A program made the translations under genes and the position numbers. Below the pieces are notes generated by a model. The model was given only the letters and a program-made list of their open reading frames with translations. It searched no databases and was not told where the DNA came from. DNA of 42,635 nucleotides from Spirulinaceae cyanobacterium SM2_1_0 (GTDB taxonomy: Bacteria > Cyanobacteriota > Cyanobacteriia > Cyanobacteriales > Spirulinaceae). Location: NCBI GenBank assembly GCA_012031265.1, contig JAAUTY010000044.1:1-42635 (forward strand), written 5' to 3'. The first letter of the stretch is position 1. Every line of letters starts with the position of its first letter. Shown here piece after piece: positions 16,812 through 25,903 of the stretch.

Positions 16812-18257
16812 ATGGCTAATCATGACTGTTTACCCGAAGACCTCCATCCTGACCTCGAACCACTCGCCGTACTGTTGCCCGACTGGGACGATCCAGAAGC
16901 AGCAGAAGAGGAGTTTCGCAGTGACTTCTTTCGCGGTATGGCGGGCCGCCGGAGTAAAGCAGCCTTTGTTCTGATGGCGATCTGGGGGGTGGTGATCGCG
17001 CTGCATCTGGTTCATTGGGGATTCGCACTGGTACTGATTCTGACTGGGGTGGCGGCGCTGCTGTCACTGCGGATGCTGATCGCCCAACCGGCGATCGCCC
17101 CGAAGCTGCTCTCAGAGGCAGACTTTGCGCAAGCGCCGCGCGTCTCGCTGCTCGTGGCGGCGAAAAACGAAGAAGCCGTCATCGGCCGGCTAGTGCGCCG
17201 GTTGTGCAATCTCGACTATCCGGGCGATCGCTACGAAGTCTGGGTCGTAGACGATGCCAGCACCGATGCCACCCCAACAATCCTCCAGCGTCTCGCCGCT
17301 GAGCACGCACAACTCAAGGTAGTCCGACGTCTACCGGGGGCGAGCGGGGGTAAATCGGGGGCACTCAATCAAGTTTTACCGCGCGTACAAGGCGAGATTG
17401 TTGGCGTCTTTGATGCCGATGCGACGGTTCCTGCTGATTTGCTGCGACGCATTGTGCCTTACTTTGAACCTCCGACAGTCGGGGCACTGCAAATGCGCAA
17501 GGCGATCGCCAACGCCAGTGACAATTTTTGGACAAAAGGCCAAGCCGCCGAAATGTACCTCGATGCCTACTGGCAACAGCAACGGGTCGCGGTCGGCGGC
17601 ATCGGTGAACTGCGCGGCAATGGTCAATTTGTCCGCCGCACGGCCTTAGAAAGCTGTGGGCGTTGGAATGAACAGACGATCACCGATGACCTCGATCTCA
17701 CGATTCGCCTCCACCTCGACGGCTGGGACATTGCCGTTTGCCCGCAACCCGCCGTCGGCGAAGAGGGGGTAACCACAACCAGTTCCCTCTGGCACCAACG
17801 CAACCGCTGGGCCGAAGGTGGCTACCAACGCTACCTCGACTACTGGCGCTGGCTCGCTCGCAACCGCCTCGGCTGGTCAAAATCCCTCGATGTCGCCTTC
17901 TTCATCGTCAACCAGTATGTGCTGCCCACCGCCGCGATTCCTGATGTCGGCATGGCCTTGCTGCGCCAGCAATCACCGCTCCTCTATCCCCTGTCGGGGA
18001 CGATCTTTGCCTTTGCGATGACCGGGATGTTTATCAGCCTCTATCGTCAGCACTGCCAAAGCCGCTTCTGGCTCGCAGCAGCCTGGCGGGCGCTGATGCA
18101 GACCTTGCGTGGGGCGATTTACATGATCCATTGGCTAGTAGTCATGCCTTGCACGACCGGGCGGATGTCGATCCGGCCGAAGCGCCTCAAGTGGGTGAAG
18201 ACGACGCATCAGGGCGGGGGTGAGGATTTGGAGCCGTCTTATACGGAGCTGGGTTAG
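16812..18257 (+). CDS. Membrane family 2 glycosyltransferase (BcsA-like)
   Basis: 481 residues from ATG 16812 (MANHDCLPEDLHPDLEPL); the frame is open further upstream but without family-like sequence. Two TM helices (near residues 55-95) precede the GT-A domain: VSLLVAAKNEEAVIGRLVRR, VVDDASTDATP, FDADATVP (DxD), ITDDLDLTIRL (acceptor Asp) and WHQRNRWAEGG (QxxRW). More TM segments follow. These are the hallmarks of processive inner-membrane GT2 enzymes making polysaccharide or glycolipid from nucleotide sugars. No c-di-GMP PilZ domain is attached. Product is unknown. Confidence 0.87.
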   Translation: MANHDCLPEDLHPDLEPLAVLLPDWDDPEAAEEEFRSDFFRGMAGRRSKAAFVLMAIWGVVIALHLVHWGFALVLILTGVAALLSLRMLIAQPAIAPKLLSEADFAQAPRVSLLVAAKNEEAVIGRLVRRLCNLDYPGDRYEVWVVDDASTDATPTILQRLAAEHAQLKVVRRLPGASGGKSGALNQVLPRVQGEIVGVFDADATVPADLLRRIVPYFEPPTVGALQMRKAIANASDNFWTKGQAAEMYLDAYWQQQRVAVGGIGELRGNGQFVRRTALESCGRWNEQTITDDLDLTIRLHLDGWDIAVCPQPAVGEEGVTTTSSLWHQRNRWAEGGYQRYLDYWRWLARNRLGWSKSLDVAFFIVNQYVLPTAAIPDVGMALLRQQSPLLYPLSGTIFAFAMTGMFISLYRQHCQSRFWLAAAWRALMQTLRGAIYMIHWLVVMPCTTGRMSIRPKRLKWVKTTHQGGGEDLEPSYTELG

Positions 18258-18722
18258 TCCGCAGGCGGGCGGGACGCAGGGTCAGCAAGAGTAAGCCAAC
18301 GCAATGAGCCGCCATCAGATTGCCGCGCTGAGGAACCGGGTTGGTCGCCATCGCCATCATCCATTACAAGCATTAGAGCTTGGGACTCGGGTGCTCAGTG
18401 ATTTGACCCCTGGAATGATCTGCGACTACTTTTGCAGACTCGGATCTTGCTGCGCGGCCTCAATGTTGCGAGCCTTCCCAATACTCTCGCTCAAGCCATC
18501 TTTGCAAACACTTGATTAACCTTATTAGCTTTTTCTGGGTATGTGAGTTCATGCACAGAGGGCGAGTGCTTGTTCCTTTTCCGGCGTCTAATATCTGACA
18601 CTAGCGGGCTATATCCAAAGGCTGACTCTAAACCCGCCGCTAGGTACAGTCTGAAATATTGGGGATTTGTCATTGTTTAGAGGTTACAAGTCCTCTGCTC
18701 AGCTTCTCAGGAGATTGCAGCG
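18258..18722. other. Spacer upstream of the alpha-amylase gene
   Basis: 465 bases with no convincing gene. The part from about 18480 is lower in GC (hand count 48% in 18541-18600). Short reading frames on both strands (for example minus 18491-18673) show no recognisable family. A good Shine-Dalgarno AGGAGA (18709-18714) precedes the amylase ATG. No terminator-like hairpin with a T-tract was found after the glycosyltransferase. Confidence 0.4.
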
Positions 18723-20201
18723 ATGTCCCAGCCTAATGGCGTTATGATGCAATATTTTCATTGGTATTTATCGCCAGATAGTAAGCTGTGGAAGGAGATG
18801 GCTGAAAATGCCGAACAGCTCGCCGAAGTTGGCATTACCTCTGTATGGCTACCGCCTGCTTACAAGGGAACTGGTGGGGGGTATGACGTGGGTTACGGGG
18901 TCTACGATCTGTATGATCTGGGTGAGTTTGATCAGAAGGGAACGATCCCGACAAAATATGGTACGAAGGACGAGTATCTCCAGGCCATTAAAGTTGCCCA
19001 GGCGGCTGGCTTGCGAGTTTATGCCGATGTCGTTTTTAACCACAAGCTGGGTGCAGACGCTACAGAAGAGATTGAAGCGACTCCTTATGATCGCAATAAT
19101 CGTAACCAGCCGATTGGCGATCGCCACACCATCAAAGCTTGGACACATTTCAAATTTCCCGGTCGCCAAGGCAAGTATGCCGATATGGAATGGCACTGGT
19201 GGCATTTTGCCGCTGTTGACTACAACGCCTACGATGAGGCCTACGATGCGATCTATCTGTTTGAAGGCAAGACATTTGATAACCAGGTTGATCTCGAAAA
19301 GGGCAGCTTTGACTATCTCATGGGCTGTGACCTGGATATGTCCTCTCAGGAAGTCTGCGATGCCTTGAAGCAATGGGGAGCTTGGTATGTTGAAACCACC
19401 AATGTTGATGGGTTTCGTTTTGATGCGGTTAAGCACGTCAATGCCGGCTTTTTCCCAGATTGGCTGAATCACTGCCGCAAAAAGTCTGGAAAACGCCTAT
19501 TTGCTGTTGGCGAATACTGGTCATATGAAATCGAAGCCTTGCATCACTTCATTGATGTCACTGACGGCGATATCCATCTATTTGACGCACCACTGCACTA
19601 CAACTTTAGTCAGGCGAGTCAAGGGGGTGATCAGTACGATCTACGGCAGATTTTTGATGGTACTCTGGTCAAACAGCAGCCAGCTCTAGCAATCACATTG
19701 GTTGACAACCATGACTCCCAGCCCCTGCAAGCATTAGAGTCTGTGGTAGAACCTTGGTTTAAACCGTTAGCTTATGCCTTGATTTTGCTACGTCGCGATG
19801 GCTATCCTTGCATTTTCTACGCCGATTACTACGGCGCTCATTACCAGGGTACTGGCAGCGATGGTGGTGAGTATGAGATTTGGCTAGACAGTCATCGTTG
19901 GTTGATTGATCAGTTTTTGCAGGCGCGGCGCACCTATGCCTATGGTGATCAGTACGACTACTTCGATCATGCCAACACGATTGGTTGGACGCGGCTGGGC
20001 GATGCCGAGCATCCCGGCGGGATGGCAGTAGTGCTGACCAATGGCGACAACGGCCGCAAGTGGATGGAAGTGGGGCAGCCAAATCAAGCTTATCGGGATA
20101 TTACTGAGCACATCAGTGAGCCAGTGGTGACCAATGAGCACGGGTGGGCGGAGTTCTCTTGTCCGGCTGGCTCGGTATCAGTTTGGGTGCCGCAGTCGTA
20201 A
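18723..20201 (+). CDS. Alpha-amylase, GH13 family, intracellular type
   Basis: 492 residues without a signal peptide, so probably cytosolic and involved in glycogen or maltodextrin breakdown. All four GH13 regions are present: DVVFNH (102-107), GFRFDAVKH with nucleophile Asp234, the acid/base Glu264 in GEYW, and VDNHD with Asp331. The N-terminus GVMMQYFHWYLSPDSKLW and the domain B block HTIKAWTHFKFPGRQGKYAD match the GH13_5-type bacterial liquefying or maltohexaose-forming amylases. A C-terminal beta domain ends in AGSVSVWVP. Start supported by AGGAGA eight bases upstream. It converges on the futC-like gene with only 12 bases between stops. Parts of the gene are less GC-rich than its neighbours. 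Confidence 0.92.
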   Translation: MSQPNGVMMQYFHWYLSPDSKLWKEMAENAEQLAEVGITSVWLPPAYKGTGGGYDVGYGVYDLYDLGEFDQKGTIPTKYGTKDEYLQAIKVAQAAGLRVYADVVFNHKLGADATEEIEATPYDRNNRNQPIGDRHTIKAWTHFKFPGRQGKYADMEWHWWHFAAVDYNAYDEAYDAIYLFEGKTFDNQVDLEKGSFDYLMGCDLDMSSQEVCDALKQWGAWYVETTNVDGFRFDAVKHVNAGFFPDWLNHCRKKSGKRLFAVGEYWSYEIEALHHFIDVTDGDIHLFDAPLHYNFSQASQGGDQYDLRQIFDGTLVKQQPALAITLVDNHDSQPLQALESVVEPWFKPLAYALILLRRDGYPCIFYADYYGAHYQGTGSDGGEYEIWLDSHRWLIDQFLQARRTYAYGDQYDYFDHANTIGWTRLGDAEHPGGMAVVLTNGDNGRKWMEVGQPNQAYRDITEHISEPVVTNEHGWAEFSCPAGSVSVWVPQS

Positions 20202-20213
20202 CGGGCGATGGTT

Positions 20214-21269
20214 TTACCGGGGGAAAAGACGGAGGTTGGTGGCGATCGCTGTCAGTCGAACGCGATCGCCCACGGCGATCGCCTTTGACAAAGGTGCCCG
20301 CACCACCAACGTCAGCCCGGTTGTGAGTTGAACCTGGTAGCGGTGCTCACGACCGAGAAACTGGCGGTTGATCACCCGCGCTGGGCCGTCTGCCTCGGGG
20401 TGCAGCAGCAAGTCTTCGGGGCGCACCATCAGCTCTGCCGTCGTGGCTGACTCGGCTCCAGGCAAGCAAAATCTTCCGAGTGCGGTTTCCCAGCCTTCCT
20501 CACGCCGCCTCGCGGGCAAAAAGTTGGCCTGGGCGACGAATTCAGCCACAAAGCGCGTTGCCGGCTCGAGGTAAATCGCTTCCGGCGTCGCGCATTGTTC
20601 GAGGTGACCTTGGCGAAGTACCGCCACGCGATCAGCAATCGAGAGGGCTTCCTCCTGATCGTGGGTGACGAGGATCGCGGCTGTATTAGCGGCTTTGAGA
20701 ATGGTGCGTAACTCCTGCCGCAGATGCAGGCGGACTTGCACATCGAGATTGCTCAGCGGCTCGTCGAGCAAGATCAAGCTCGGACGGGGAGCAAGGGCAC
20801 GAGCCAAGGCAACACGCTGCTGTTGGCCGCCGGAGAGCTGGTGCGGATAGCGATCGCCCACTCCCCCCAAACCGACCAGTTCCAAGACCCACGCAATGCG
20901 CTGTGCGGGCGTTTCGCTGCCCTTCGGTAAGCTGGCAAGACCAAAACCGACATTCTTGGCGACGCTGAGGTGCGGAAACAGCGCATAGTCCTGGAATACC
21001 ATGCCGACATTGCGCTGTTCGGGGGGCTGCCAATATCCCTGGCCGCTGACCCGTCGCCCGGCGATCGCGATGCTTCCGGCATCTAGCCGCTCAAACCCGG
21101 CGATCATCCGTAGCAGCGTTGTTTTGCCACAACCTGACGGCCCGAGACAACTGAGAATCTCGCCCTGATACAGTTGCAAACTCAAGCCATCCAAGGCAGC
21201 CGGGACATCGGGACGAAAGCGCTTCGTGGCAGCGTTCAGTTCGAGCACCAGTGGCACAGGTGCAGTCAT
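20214..21269 (-). CDS. futC: Iron(III) ABC transporter ATP-binding protein (FutC/FbpC type)
   Basis: 351 residues. Walker A GPSGCGKTT, Q-loop FQDYALFPHLSV, signature LSGGQQQRVALARAL, Walker B LILLDEPLSNLD and the switch His in LVTHDQEEAL are all intact. A C-terminal TOBE-like domain (about 240-351) includes ELMVRPEDLLL. It couples ATP hydrolysis to import; the substrate is inferred as ferric iron because the divergent partner is a fused double-domain permease of the FutB/FbpB type. No periplasmic FutA gene is in the window. It is divergently placed from the permease, with a 124-base shared spacer. Confidence 0.85.
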   Translation of the reverse strand: MTAPVPLVLELNAATKRFRPDVPAALDGLSLQLYQGEILSCLGPSGCGKTTLLRMIAGFERLDAGSIAIAGRRVSGQGYWQPPEQRNVGMVFQDYALFPHLSVAKNVGFGLASLPKGSETPAQRIAWVLELVGLGGVGDRYPHQLSGGQQQRVALARALAPRPSLILLDEPLSNLDVQVRLHLRQELRTILKAANTAAILVTHDQEEALSIADRVAVLRQGHLEQCATPEAIYLEPATRFVAEFVAQANFLPARRREEGWETALGRFCLPGAESATTAELMVRPEDLLLHPEADGPARVINRQFLGREHRYQVQLTTGLTLVVRAPLSKAIAVGDRVRLTAIATNLRLFPR

Positions 21270-21393
21270 GAGTACCCGCCGGTTGAGGCAGCCGGGAACC
21301 TGGTTGGTGCAGGCAATAATTGCAATTTCTTGGCAGCAAACACTAAATTATTGACGTTAATGGTTGTACGCAATTTTGTGAGGGGACGTCAAG

Positions 21394-23064
21394 GTGGTAG
21401 CGGGCGAGCAGCCAGGTCAACGCTGGCGTTGGGGCAATTTTGGCGGCGGGGTGACAGTTTGGGCGATCGCTACAGGCGCGATCGCGCTACTGGTGGCGAT
21501 CCCGATCCTGGCAATTCTGGTAGCAGCGAGCGCAGATTCCGGAGCCGTCTGGCAGCACTTGGCGGCGACTGTATTGCCGCTCTATATCCGGAATTCCCTG
21601 GCACTCATGCTGGGAGTCGGCTTCGGGGTGGCCCTGCTCGGAACTACAACCGCCTGGTTGATTGCCTGTTGCCAGTTTCCCGGCCGCCGTTGGTTTTCGG
21701 CTCTGCTCCTGTTGCCACTCGCCGCACCGGCCTACTTGCTGGCCTACACCTACACCGAGTTTTTGGAGTTCTACGGGCCGCTGCAAACCGGTCTGCGGCA
21801 ACTCTTTAGCTGGCAGAGCGCTCAAGACTATTGGTTTCCGCCAATTCGCTCCTTGGGCGGGGCGATCGCGCTCTTGATTCTCGTGCTCTATCCCTACGTT
21901 TATTTGCTGGCACGAGTAGCCTTCCGTGAGCAGTCGGCGCGGGCACTGGAGGCGAGTCGCTGCTTGGGTTGTGGGGCTTGGGAAAGCTTCTGGCGGGTGG
22001 CTTTGCCGCTGGCGCGACCGGCGATCGCCGCTGGAACTGCATTGGCGCTGATGGAGACCCTGAGCGACTTCGGCACGGTTGAGTATTTTGGCGTGCCCAC
22101 CTTCACGACCGGTATTTATCGAACCTGGCTGGGTTTGGGCGAGCGGCTCGCGGCGGCGCAGTTGGCAGCCTGTCTGATGGGCTTCATTGCCGTGCTTTTG
22201 GGTTTGGAAGCCTGGTCGCGCCGCCAAGCCCGCTATTACCAAACTGCCGCTCGTCCCCTGGCGCGCTATCTGTTGCGCGGTGGTGCGGCGCTGCTGGCGA
22301 TGGGTGTCTGTGCATTACCCGTTCTGCTCGGGTTTGGTTTGCCGACTGGCTTGCTGCTGATTTTGATTCTAAGATCGCCCCAGCAACTCTGGCGGGCGGA
22401 TTTTCTCGCGGCTGGACAGCATAGTCTGATTTTGGCGAGCCTGGCGGCCCTCCTCGCGGTCTTGTTGGCGGCTGTCCTCGCCTATGGGCAGCGTGTACAG
22501 CCGAGCTGGGGACTCCGTATCGCAGTTCGCATCGCCAGTTTGGGGTATGCGGTTCCGGGTTCGGCGATCGCCGTCGGCGTGCTCGTGCCCATCGGTCGTC
22601 TGGACAACTTTTTGGCCGCCCGTGCTGAGGCTTGGTTCGGTCTCTCCACGGGCCTACTGCTCAGTGGCACGATTGCCGCGCTCGTATTCGCTTACTTGGT
22701 GCGCTTCCTCGCCGTAGCACTCAAGGGGGTCAGCGCCAGTCTCGGCCGGATTGCCCCGAGCCTCGATGAGGCGGCGCGGAGTTTGGGGCGCGGGCCGACC
22801 GGCGTATTGCTGGCGATCCACGCGCCCCTGTTGCGGGGGAGTTTGGTGTCAGCGGCGATGCTGGTCTTCGTGGATACCATGAAGGAATTGCCCGCCACCC
22901 TGGTCATCCGACCATTTAACTTTGACACGCTGGCGGTGCGAGTTTATCAATATGCCTCGGATGAGCGCTTGGCTGAAGCGGCCGCACCGGCGCTGGCGAT
23001 TATTTTGGTCGGGCTGCTGCCAACCCTGCTACTCAATGCGCGATCGCAGCGTTCGGAGAATTAA
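21394..23064 (+). CDS. futB: Iron(III) ABC transporter permease, fused two-domain (FutB/FbpB type)
   Basis: 556 residues from GTG 21394, with AGGGGA at 21381-21386 as ribosome-binding site. About twelve hydrophobic segments in two repeats, each with a binding-protein-dependent transport EAA loop: EASRCLGCGAWESFWRVALP in the first half and DEAARSLGRGPTGVLLAIH in the second. The internal duplication and size are typical of FbpB/SfuB/FutB ferric iron permeases. LMETLSDFGTVEYFGV and VDTMKELPATLVIRPFNFD are characteristic of this subfamily. It lies in the plasma membrane and should work with the divergent ATPase; the binding protein is encoded elsewhere. Confidence 0.88.
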   Translation: MVAGEQPGQRWRWGNFGGGVTVWAIATGAIALLVAIPILAILVAASADSGAVWQHLAATVLPLYIRNSLALMLGVGFGVALLGTTTAWLIACCQFPGRRWFSALLLLPLAAPAYLLAYTYTEFLEFYGPLQTGLRQLFSWQSAQDYWFPPIRSLGGAIALLILVLYPYVYLLARVAFREQSARALEASRCLGCGAWESFWRVALPLARPAIAAGTALALMETLSDFGTVEYFGVPTFTTGIYRTWLGLGERLAAAQLAACLMGFIAVLLGLEAWSRRQARYYQTAARPLARYLLRGGAALLAMGVCALPVLLGFGLPTGLLLILILRSPQQLWRADFLAAGQHSLILASLAALLAVLLAAVLAYGQRVQPSWGLRIAVRIASLGYAVPGSAIAVGVLVPIGRLDNFLAARAEAWFGLSTGLLLSGTIAALVFAYLVRFLAVALKGVSASLGRIAPSLDEAARSLGRGPTGVLLAIHAPLLRGSLVSAAMLVFVDTMKELPATLVIRPFNFDTLAVRVYQYASDERLAEAAAPALAIILVGLLPTLLLNARSQRSEN

Positions 23065-23165
23065 GAGCCGACTCGCCCGAAATTTGGCGGACAGGGCTAG
23101 ACTGGAGTTTGTGAGTTTTGTGGCGATGCGGGTGGGTTCCCTGTTCGTGATCGCTAAGAGTTGCC

Positions 23166-23366
23166 ATGAAAGAGTTTTTTGACAACGTCCTTCGTTACCC
23201 GCGCTACTTCATTTCATTCACGCTGGGCGTTTTCTTCTCAGTATTCCAATGGCTGCGGCCGGTACTGAAGAATCCGGTGGCGGTGGTCGCCCTCCTCGGC
23301 ATCTTGGCGAGTGGCTTGGTCTTTGTGACGCTCACACTGCGAGCGATGCTGGGACTCACCGCCTAG
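23166..23366 (+). CDS. DUF751 (Ycf33-like) small membrane protein
   Basis: 66 residues. MKEFFDNVLRYPRYFISFTL is the diagnostic start of the cyanobacterial/plastid DUF751 (Ycf33) family. Two hydrophobic segments follow (about 17-31 and 39-60), ending LRAMLGLTA. Function is unknown; the family occurs in thylakoid-containing lineages. It is 101 bases downstream of futB and 145 bases before rbfA on the same strand. There is no strong Shine-Dalgarno. Confidence 0.85.
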   Translation: MKEFFDNVLRYPRYFISFTLGVFFSVFQWLRPVLKNPVAVVALLGILASGLVFVTLTLRAMLGLTA

Positions 23367-23511
23367 TACAAGGCGGCGGCAATGAGATCCCCATTCAGGA
23401 TCCGTAGGATGCCTGTATTGTCTGCACTCATCACTCAGAACTCAAAATTCCGCGTAGCGGTACTAGCTCGCCGCCCGCGCCGAGACCCGCACTCCTTCAT
23501 CGATCAAGATT

Positions 23512-23922
23512 ATGGCAACGAGCCGACGAGTATCGCGTGTGGCTTCGCTGATTAAACGCGAAGTCAGTCTGTTACTAATGAATGGCATCAAGGACGACCG
23601 CGTCGGCGCTGGCATGGTCAGCGTCACCTCCGTAGACGTGTCCGGCGATTTGCAGCACGTCAAAGTCTTTGTCAGTATCTATGGCACCCCCGAGGCAAAG
23701 GCGGAAACCATGGCCGGTTTGCAATCTTCGGCCGGTTTTGTCCGGCGCGCCCTCGGCCAACGCATCCGGCTGCGCCGGACGCCGGAGGTGCGGTTTTTGG
23801 AGGATGCTTCACTAGAGCGAGGCGATCGCATGATTCACTTGCTGAATGAAATTGGTCGCGATCGCCCCGAGGCGTCAGCCGACGACATTGATATTGATGC
23901 AAACGCTGCTGACATGGAATAG
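23512..23922 (+). CDS. rbfA: 30S ribosome-binding factor A
   Basis: 136 residues. The KH-like fold is shown by [50 protein letters not shown] and [20 protein letters not shown], all standard RbfA blocks. It binds 16S rRNA during late 30S maturation and matters in the cold. A short acidic tail ([16 protein letters not shown]) extends beyond the core, as in other cyanobacterial versions. It converges on the next small minus-strand gene with 30 bases between stops. Confidence 0.95.
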   Translation: MATSRRVSRVASLIKREVSLLLMNGIKDDRVGAGMVSVTSVDVSGDLQHVKVFVSIYGTPEAKAETMAGLQSSAGFVRRALGQRIRLRRTPEVRFLEDASLERGDRMIHLLNEIGRDRPEASADDIDIDANAADME

Positions 23923-23952
23923 ACCAGATTACATTTCCTCAGCACGAATCCA

Positions 23953-24276
23953 TTAGGCATCAGGGCGATCGCCAGGCAGCTCAGCCGCAAAGACATTGAC
24001 CAAGAGGTCACGGAGGCGCATCCGCTCGATATAAGGCCAACCACCATTCTCTTCAATATCGCGCAGTAAATCGTAGAGATCGTGGCGGTTTTCCGGCAGC
24101 AACGGTACGAAGAAATCTTCGCGAACGTGTTGGTGCAGGCTCTCCAACTGGCGGAGGAGCGCCATCAACGCTTCACAATCGTGGCGGTGCGTCTCGGCAA
24201 GTGCCAATGTTGTGGCTTGAATTTGCGTGAGTGCCTCGGCGATCACAGGCGGTTCGGCTATTTTCTCGTCACTCAT
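23953..24276 (-). CDS. Conserved-looking small protein, unrecognised
   Basis: 107 residues from ATG 24276 (MSDEKIAEPPVIAEALTQ); a GTG at 24294 is a longer alternative. The protein is mostly helical and charged: an amphipathic helical half (about 15-65, with ALAETHRHDCEALMALLRQL), then a compact block ENRHDLYDLLRDIEENGGW and RMRLRDLLVNVF. No membrane segment or signal peptide. I do not recognise the family. Codon use looks like the neighbours and HIP1 occurs near its end. It lies between rbfA (convergent) and psbO (divergent). Confidence 0.6.
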   Translation of the reverse strand: MSDEKIAEPPVIAEALTQIQATTLALAETHRHDCEALMALLRQLESLHQHVREDFFVPLLPENRHDLYDLLRDIEENGGWPYIERMRLRDLLVNVFAAELPGDRPDA

Positions 24277-24631
24277 CGGCTCAATTTCCGTCACAGCAGG
24301 TGTGACTCATACGGTGGTGCGGCCTCGCAAGGCGGACACCGGAAAGGCGACACACCCGTGTACAATTCTCTATGGAGCTTGACACAAGCCTTTAGCACAT
24401 TAGCAAAATTTCGCTCTAACGGGCAGGCGCTCCCCAGCCGCTCTTGCGTTTAGTCAGTCGGTGGCGGCCCTCTGGAACGGAGTGACTGAGCCACACCCCC
24501 GGAGAGTTTCTGCCGTAGCCAGGAGATCACTTGGCGATCGCAAGCAGCCGACGACTGAGTGAAACCCGGTGGTCGGTTGCCGAATCCCGACCATTTCTAG
24601 AGCTAGAGACTGACGACAAAAGAGGACGAAT
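24277..24631 (+). promoter_or_regulatory. psbO upstream region with candidate promoter elements
   Basis: 355 bases without a credible gene. A TTGACA -35-like hexamer (24379-24384) is followed 16 bases later by a weak TAGCAA. A TACAAT hexamer at 24361-24366, preceded by GTG, is an alternative -10 box that resembles the one ahead of the DUF6391 gene. Either would give a long 5' untranslated region before AGAGGA (24621-24626) and the psbO ATG. The choice of promoter is open. Confidence 0.35.
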
Positions 24632-25468
24632 ATGAAATACTATCGCGCATTAATGATCGCCTTGGTGGCAGTATGTTTGGGTCTGTTAACGGCTTGCAGT
24701 GAGGGGCCTGCCAATGCCACTAGCCGCGACCAACTGACCTACGACCAGATTGTGAATACAGGTTTAGCCAATGTCTGTCCGCGTCTCGAGGAGACGACGC
24801 GGGGTTCATTGCCGATCGAAGCGGGAAAAACCTACGAGTTGTATGGCTTGTGCATGGAGCCGCAGCAGTATTTTGTCAAGGAAGAACCAACGAATAAGCG
24901 CCAGGAAGCTGAGTTTGTCGAAGGCAAAGTCCTGACACGCAACACATCCAGCCTCGACCAAGTGCGTGGAACCATCATTGCCAGCCAAGATGGCGTGTTG
25001 ACATTCAAGGAAGAAGGGGGCATTGACTTCCAGGCGATTACTGTTCTGCTTCCGGGTGGTGAACAGATCCCGCTCTTGTTCACAATCAAGGAGCTGGTGG
25101 CAACGACAGAGCCGGGTTTTGACTCGATCAATACCTCCACTGATTTCGAGGGTGAGTATAGCGTGCCCTCCTACCGGGGCGCTGTTTTCCTCGATCCCAA
25201 GGGACGCGGCGTCGCGGCTGGCTATGACAATGCTGTAGCCCTGCCCTCCGTCGCAGATGCTGATGATCTGAAGCGTGCAAATGTCAAGCGCGTCGTTACG
25301 GGTCAAGGGGAAGCCTCCCTGCAAGTCACCAAGGTGGACAGCGACACAGGCGAAATCGCCGGTACATTCGTGAATGTGCAACCGTCAGACAGCGATCTCG
25401 GTGCCGATGACCCTGAGGAAGTGAAAGTGAAAGGGATCTTTTATGCGCGAGTTCGCCCGGCTACCTAA
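24632..25468 (+). CDS. psbO: Photosystem II manganese-stabilising extrinsic protein PsbO
   Basis: 278 residues. A lipoprotein-like signal peptide ends in LLTACSEG (lipobox LTAC), placing the mature protein on the lumenal side. Mature motifs include LTYDQIVNTGLANVCP, TYELYGLCMEPQQYFVKEEP (the two Cys of the disulfide) and RGGAVFLDPKGRG-like sequence read here as YRGAVFLDPKGRGVAAGYDN. It shields and stabilises the Mn4CaO5 cluster of oxygen evolution. Length is normal. Shine-Dalgarno AGAGGA five bases before ATG. A perfect ten-base hairpin starts 30 bases after the stop. Confidence 0.97.
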   Translation: MKYYRALMIALVAVCLGLLTACSEGPANATSRDQLTYDQIVNTGLANVCPRLEETTRGSLPIEAGKTYELYGLCMEPQQYFVKEEPTNKRQEAEFVEGKVLTRNTSSLDQVRGTIIASQDGVLTFKEEGGIDFQAITVLLPGGEQIPLLFTIKELVATTEPGFDSINTSTDFEGEYSVPSYRGAVFLDPKGRGVAAGYDNAVALPSVADADDLKRANVKRVVTGQGEASLQVTKVDSDTGEIAGTFVNVQPSDSDLGADDPEEVKVKGIFYARVRPAT

Positions 25469-25903
25469 GCGTTACTAAGCCCCGAACCCATTTAGTTGAT
25501 AAGAGTGCTGGTGAGAACTGGCACTCTTATACTATTTGGGAAAGCGCTCTTGATCAGCAGTGAAAATACCATTGCCAGCGTCTCTACAGGCAAGCAGCTG
25601 GCAATTTCTACCCGTTGCGAAAGCTTCAATTCTGTCGCAGTTGAGGTACGCTGCGTTTTTCTTTCGGCAGTGGAAATACTGTTGCCATTCGCCATCACCG
25701 TCACCTACACTATGTGCTTGGGACTGTACAGCCTCACCGCAATTTGTTAATTCATACCCTCTTAGAGTTAGTTGGGTGTTGATCATTGAGTGATCAGCGG
25801 ATCACGGCGATTTGCAGCACATATGTCGTAGCCTTGCTAGCCATAGCGACTCAGTTGGATTCAGAACTTGACGTTTAGCGCCCCTTACAGGCTGACGACC
25901 CCA
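25469..25903. other. psbO-sigF intergenic region
   Basis: 435 bases. It holds the hairpin at 25499-25530, an imperfect direct repeat (GTGAAAATACCATTGCCA-like near 25559 and GTGGAAATACTGTTGCCA near 25671), and two TGATCA palindromes at 25780-25785 and 25791-25796 about 110 bases before sigF. A plus-strand frame 25496-25750 has no recognisable product and starts inside the hairpin, so I do not call it a gene. A small RNA or operator is possible but not shown. Confidence 0.35.
25499..25530 (+). terminator. Hairpin after psbO
   Basis: Perfect 10-base arms ATAAGAGTGC (25499-25508) and GCACTCTTAT (25521-25530) with a 12-base loop, about 30 bases past the psbO stop. There is no long T-tract, so it may stabilise the psbO mRNA 3' end rather than be a classical intrinsic terminator. 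Confidence 0.5.

Noticed and set aside
18491-18673. Minus-strand frame of 60 codons before the amylase gene
   Set aside because: No family recognised, no good ribosome-binding site, and composition of a spacer.
21270-21393. Possible Fur box between futC and futB
   Set aside because: CAATAATTG is a short palindrome but does not extend to a 19-bp Fur-like match.
25496-25750. Plus-strand frame of 84 codons between psbO and sigF
   Set aside because: It begins inside the post-psbO hairpin and resembles no known protein.
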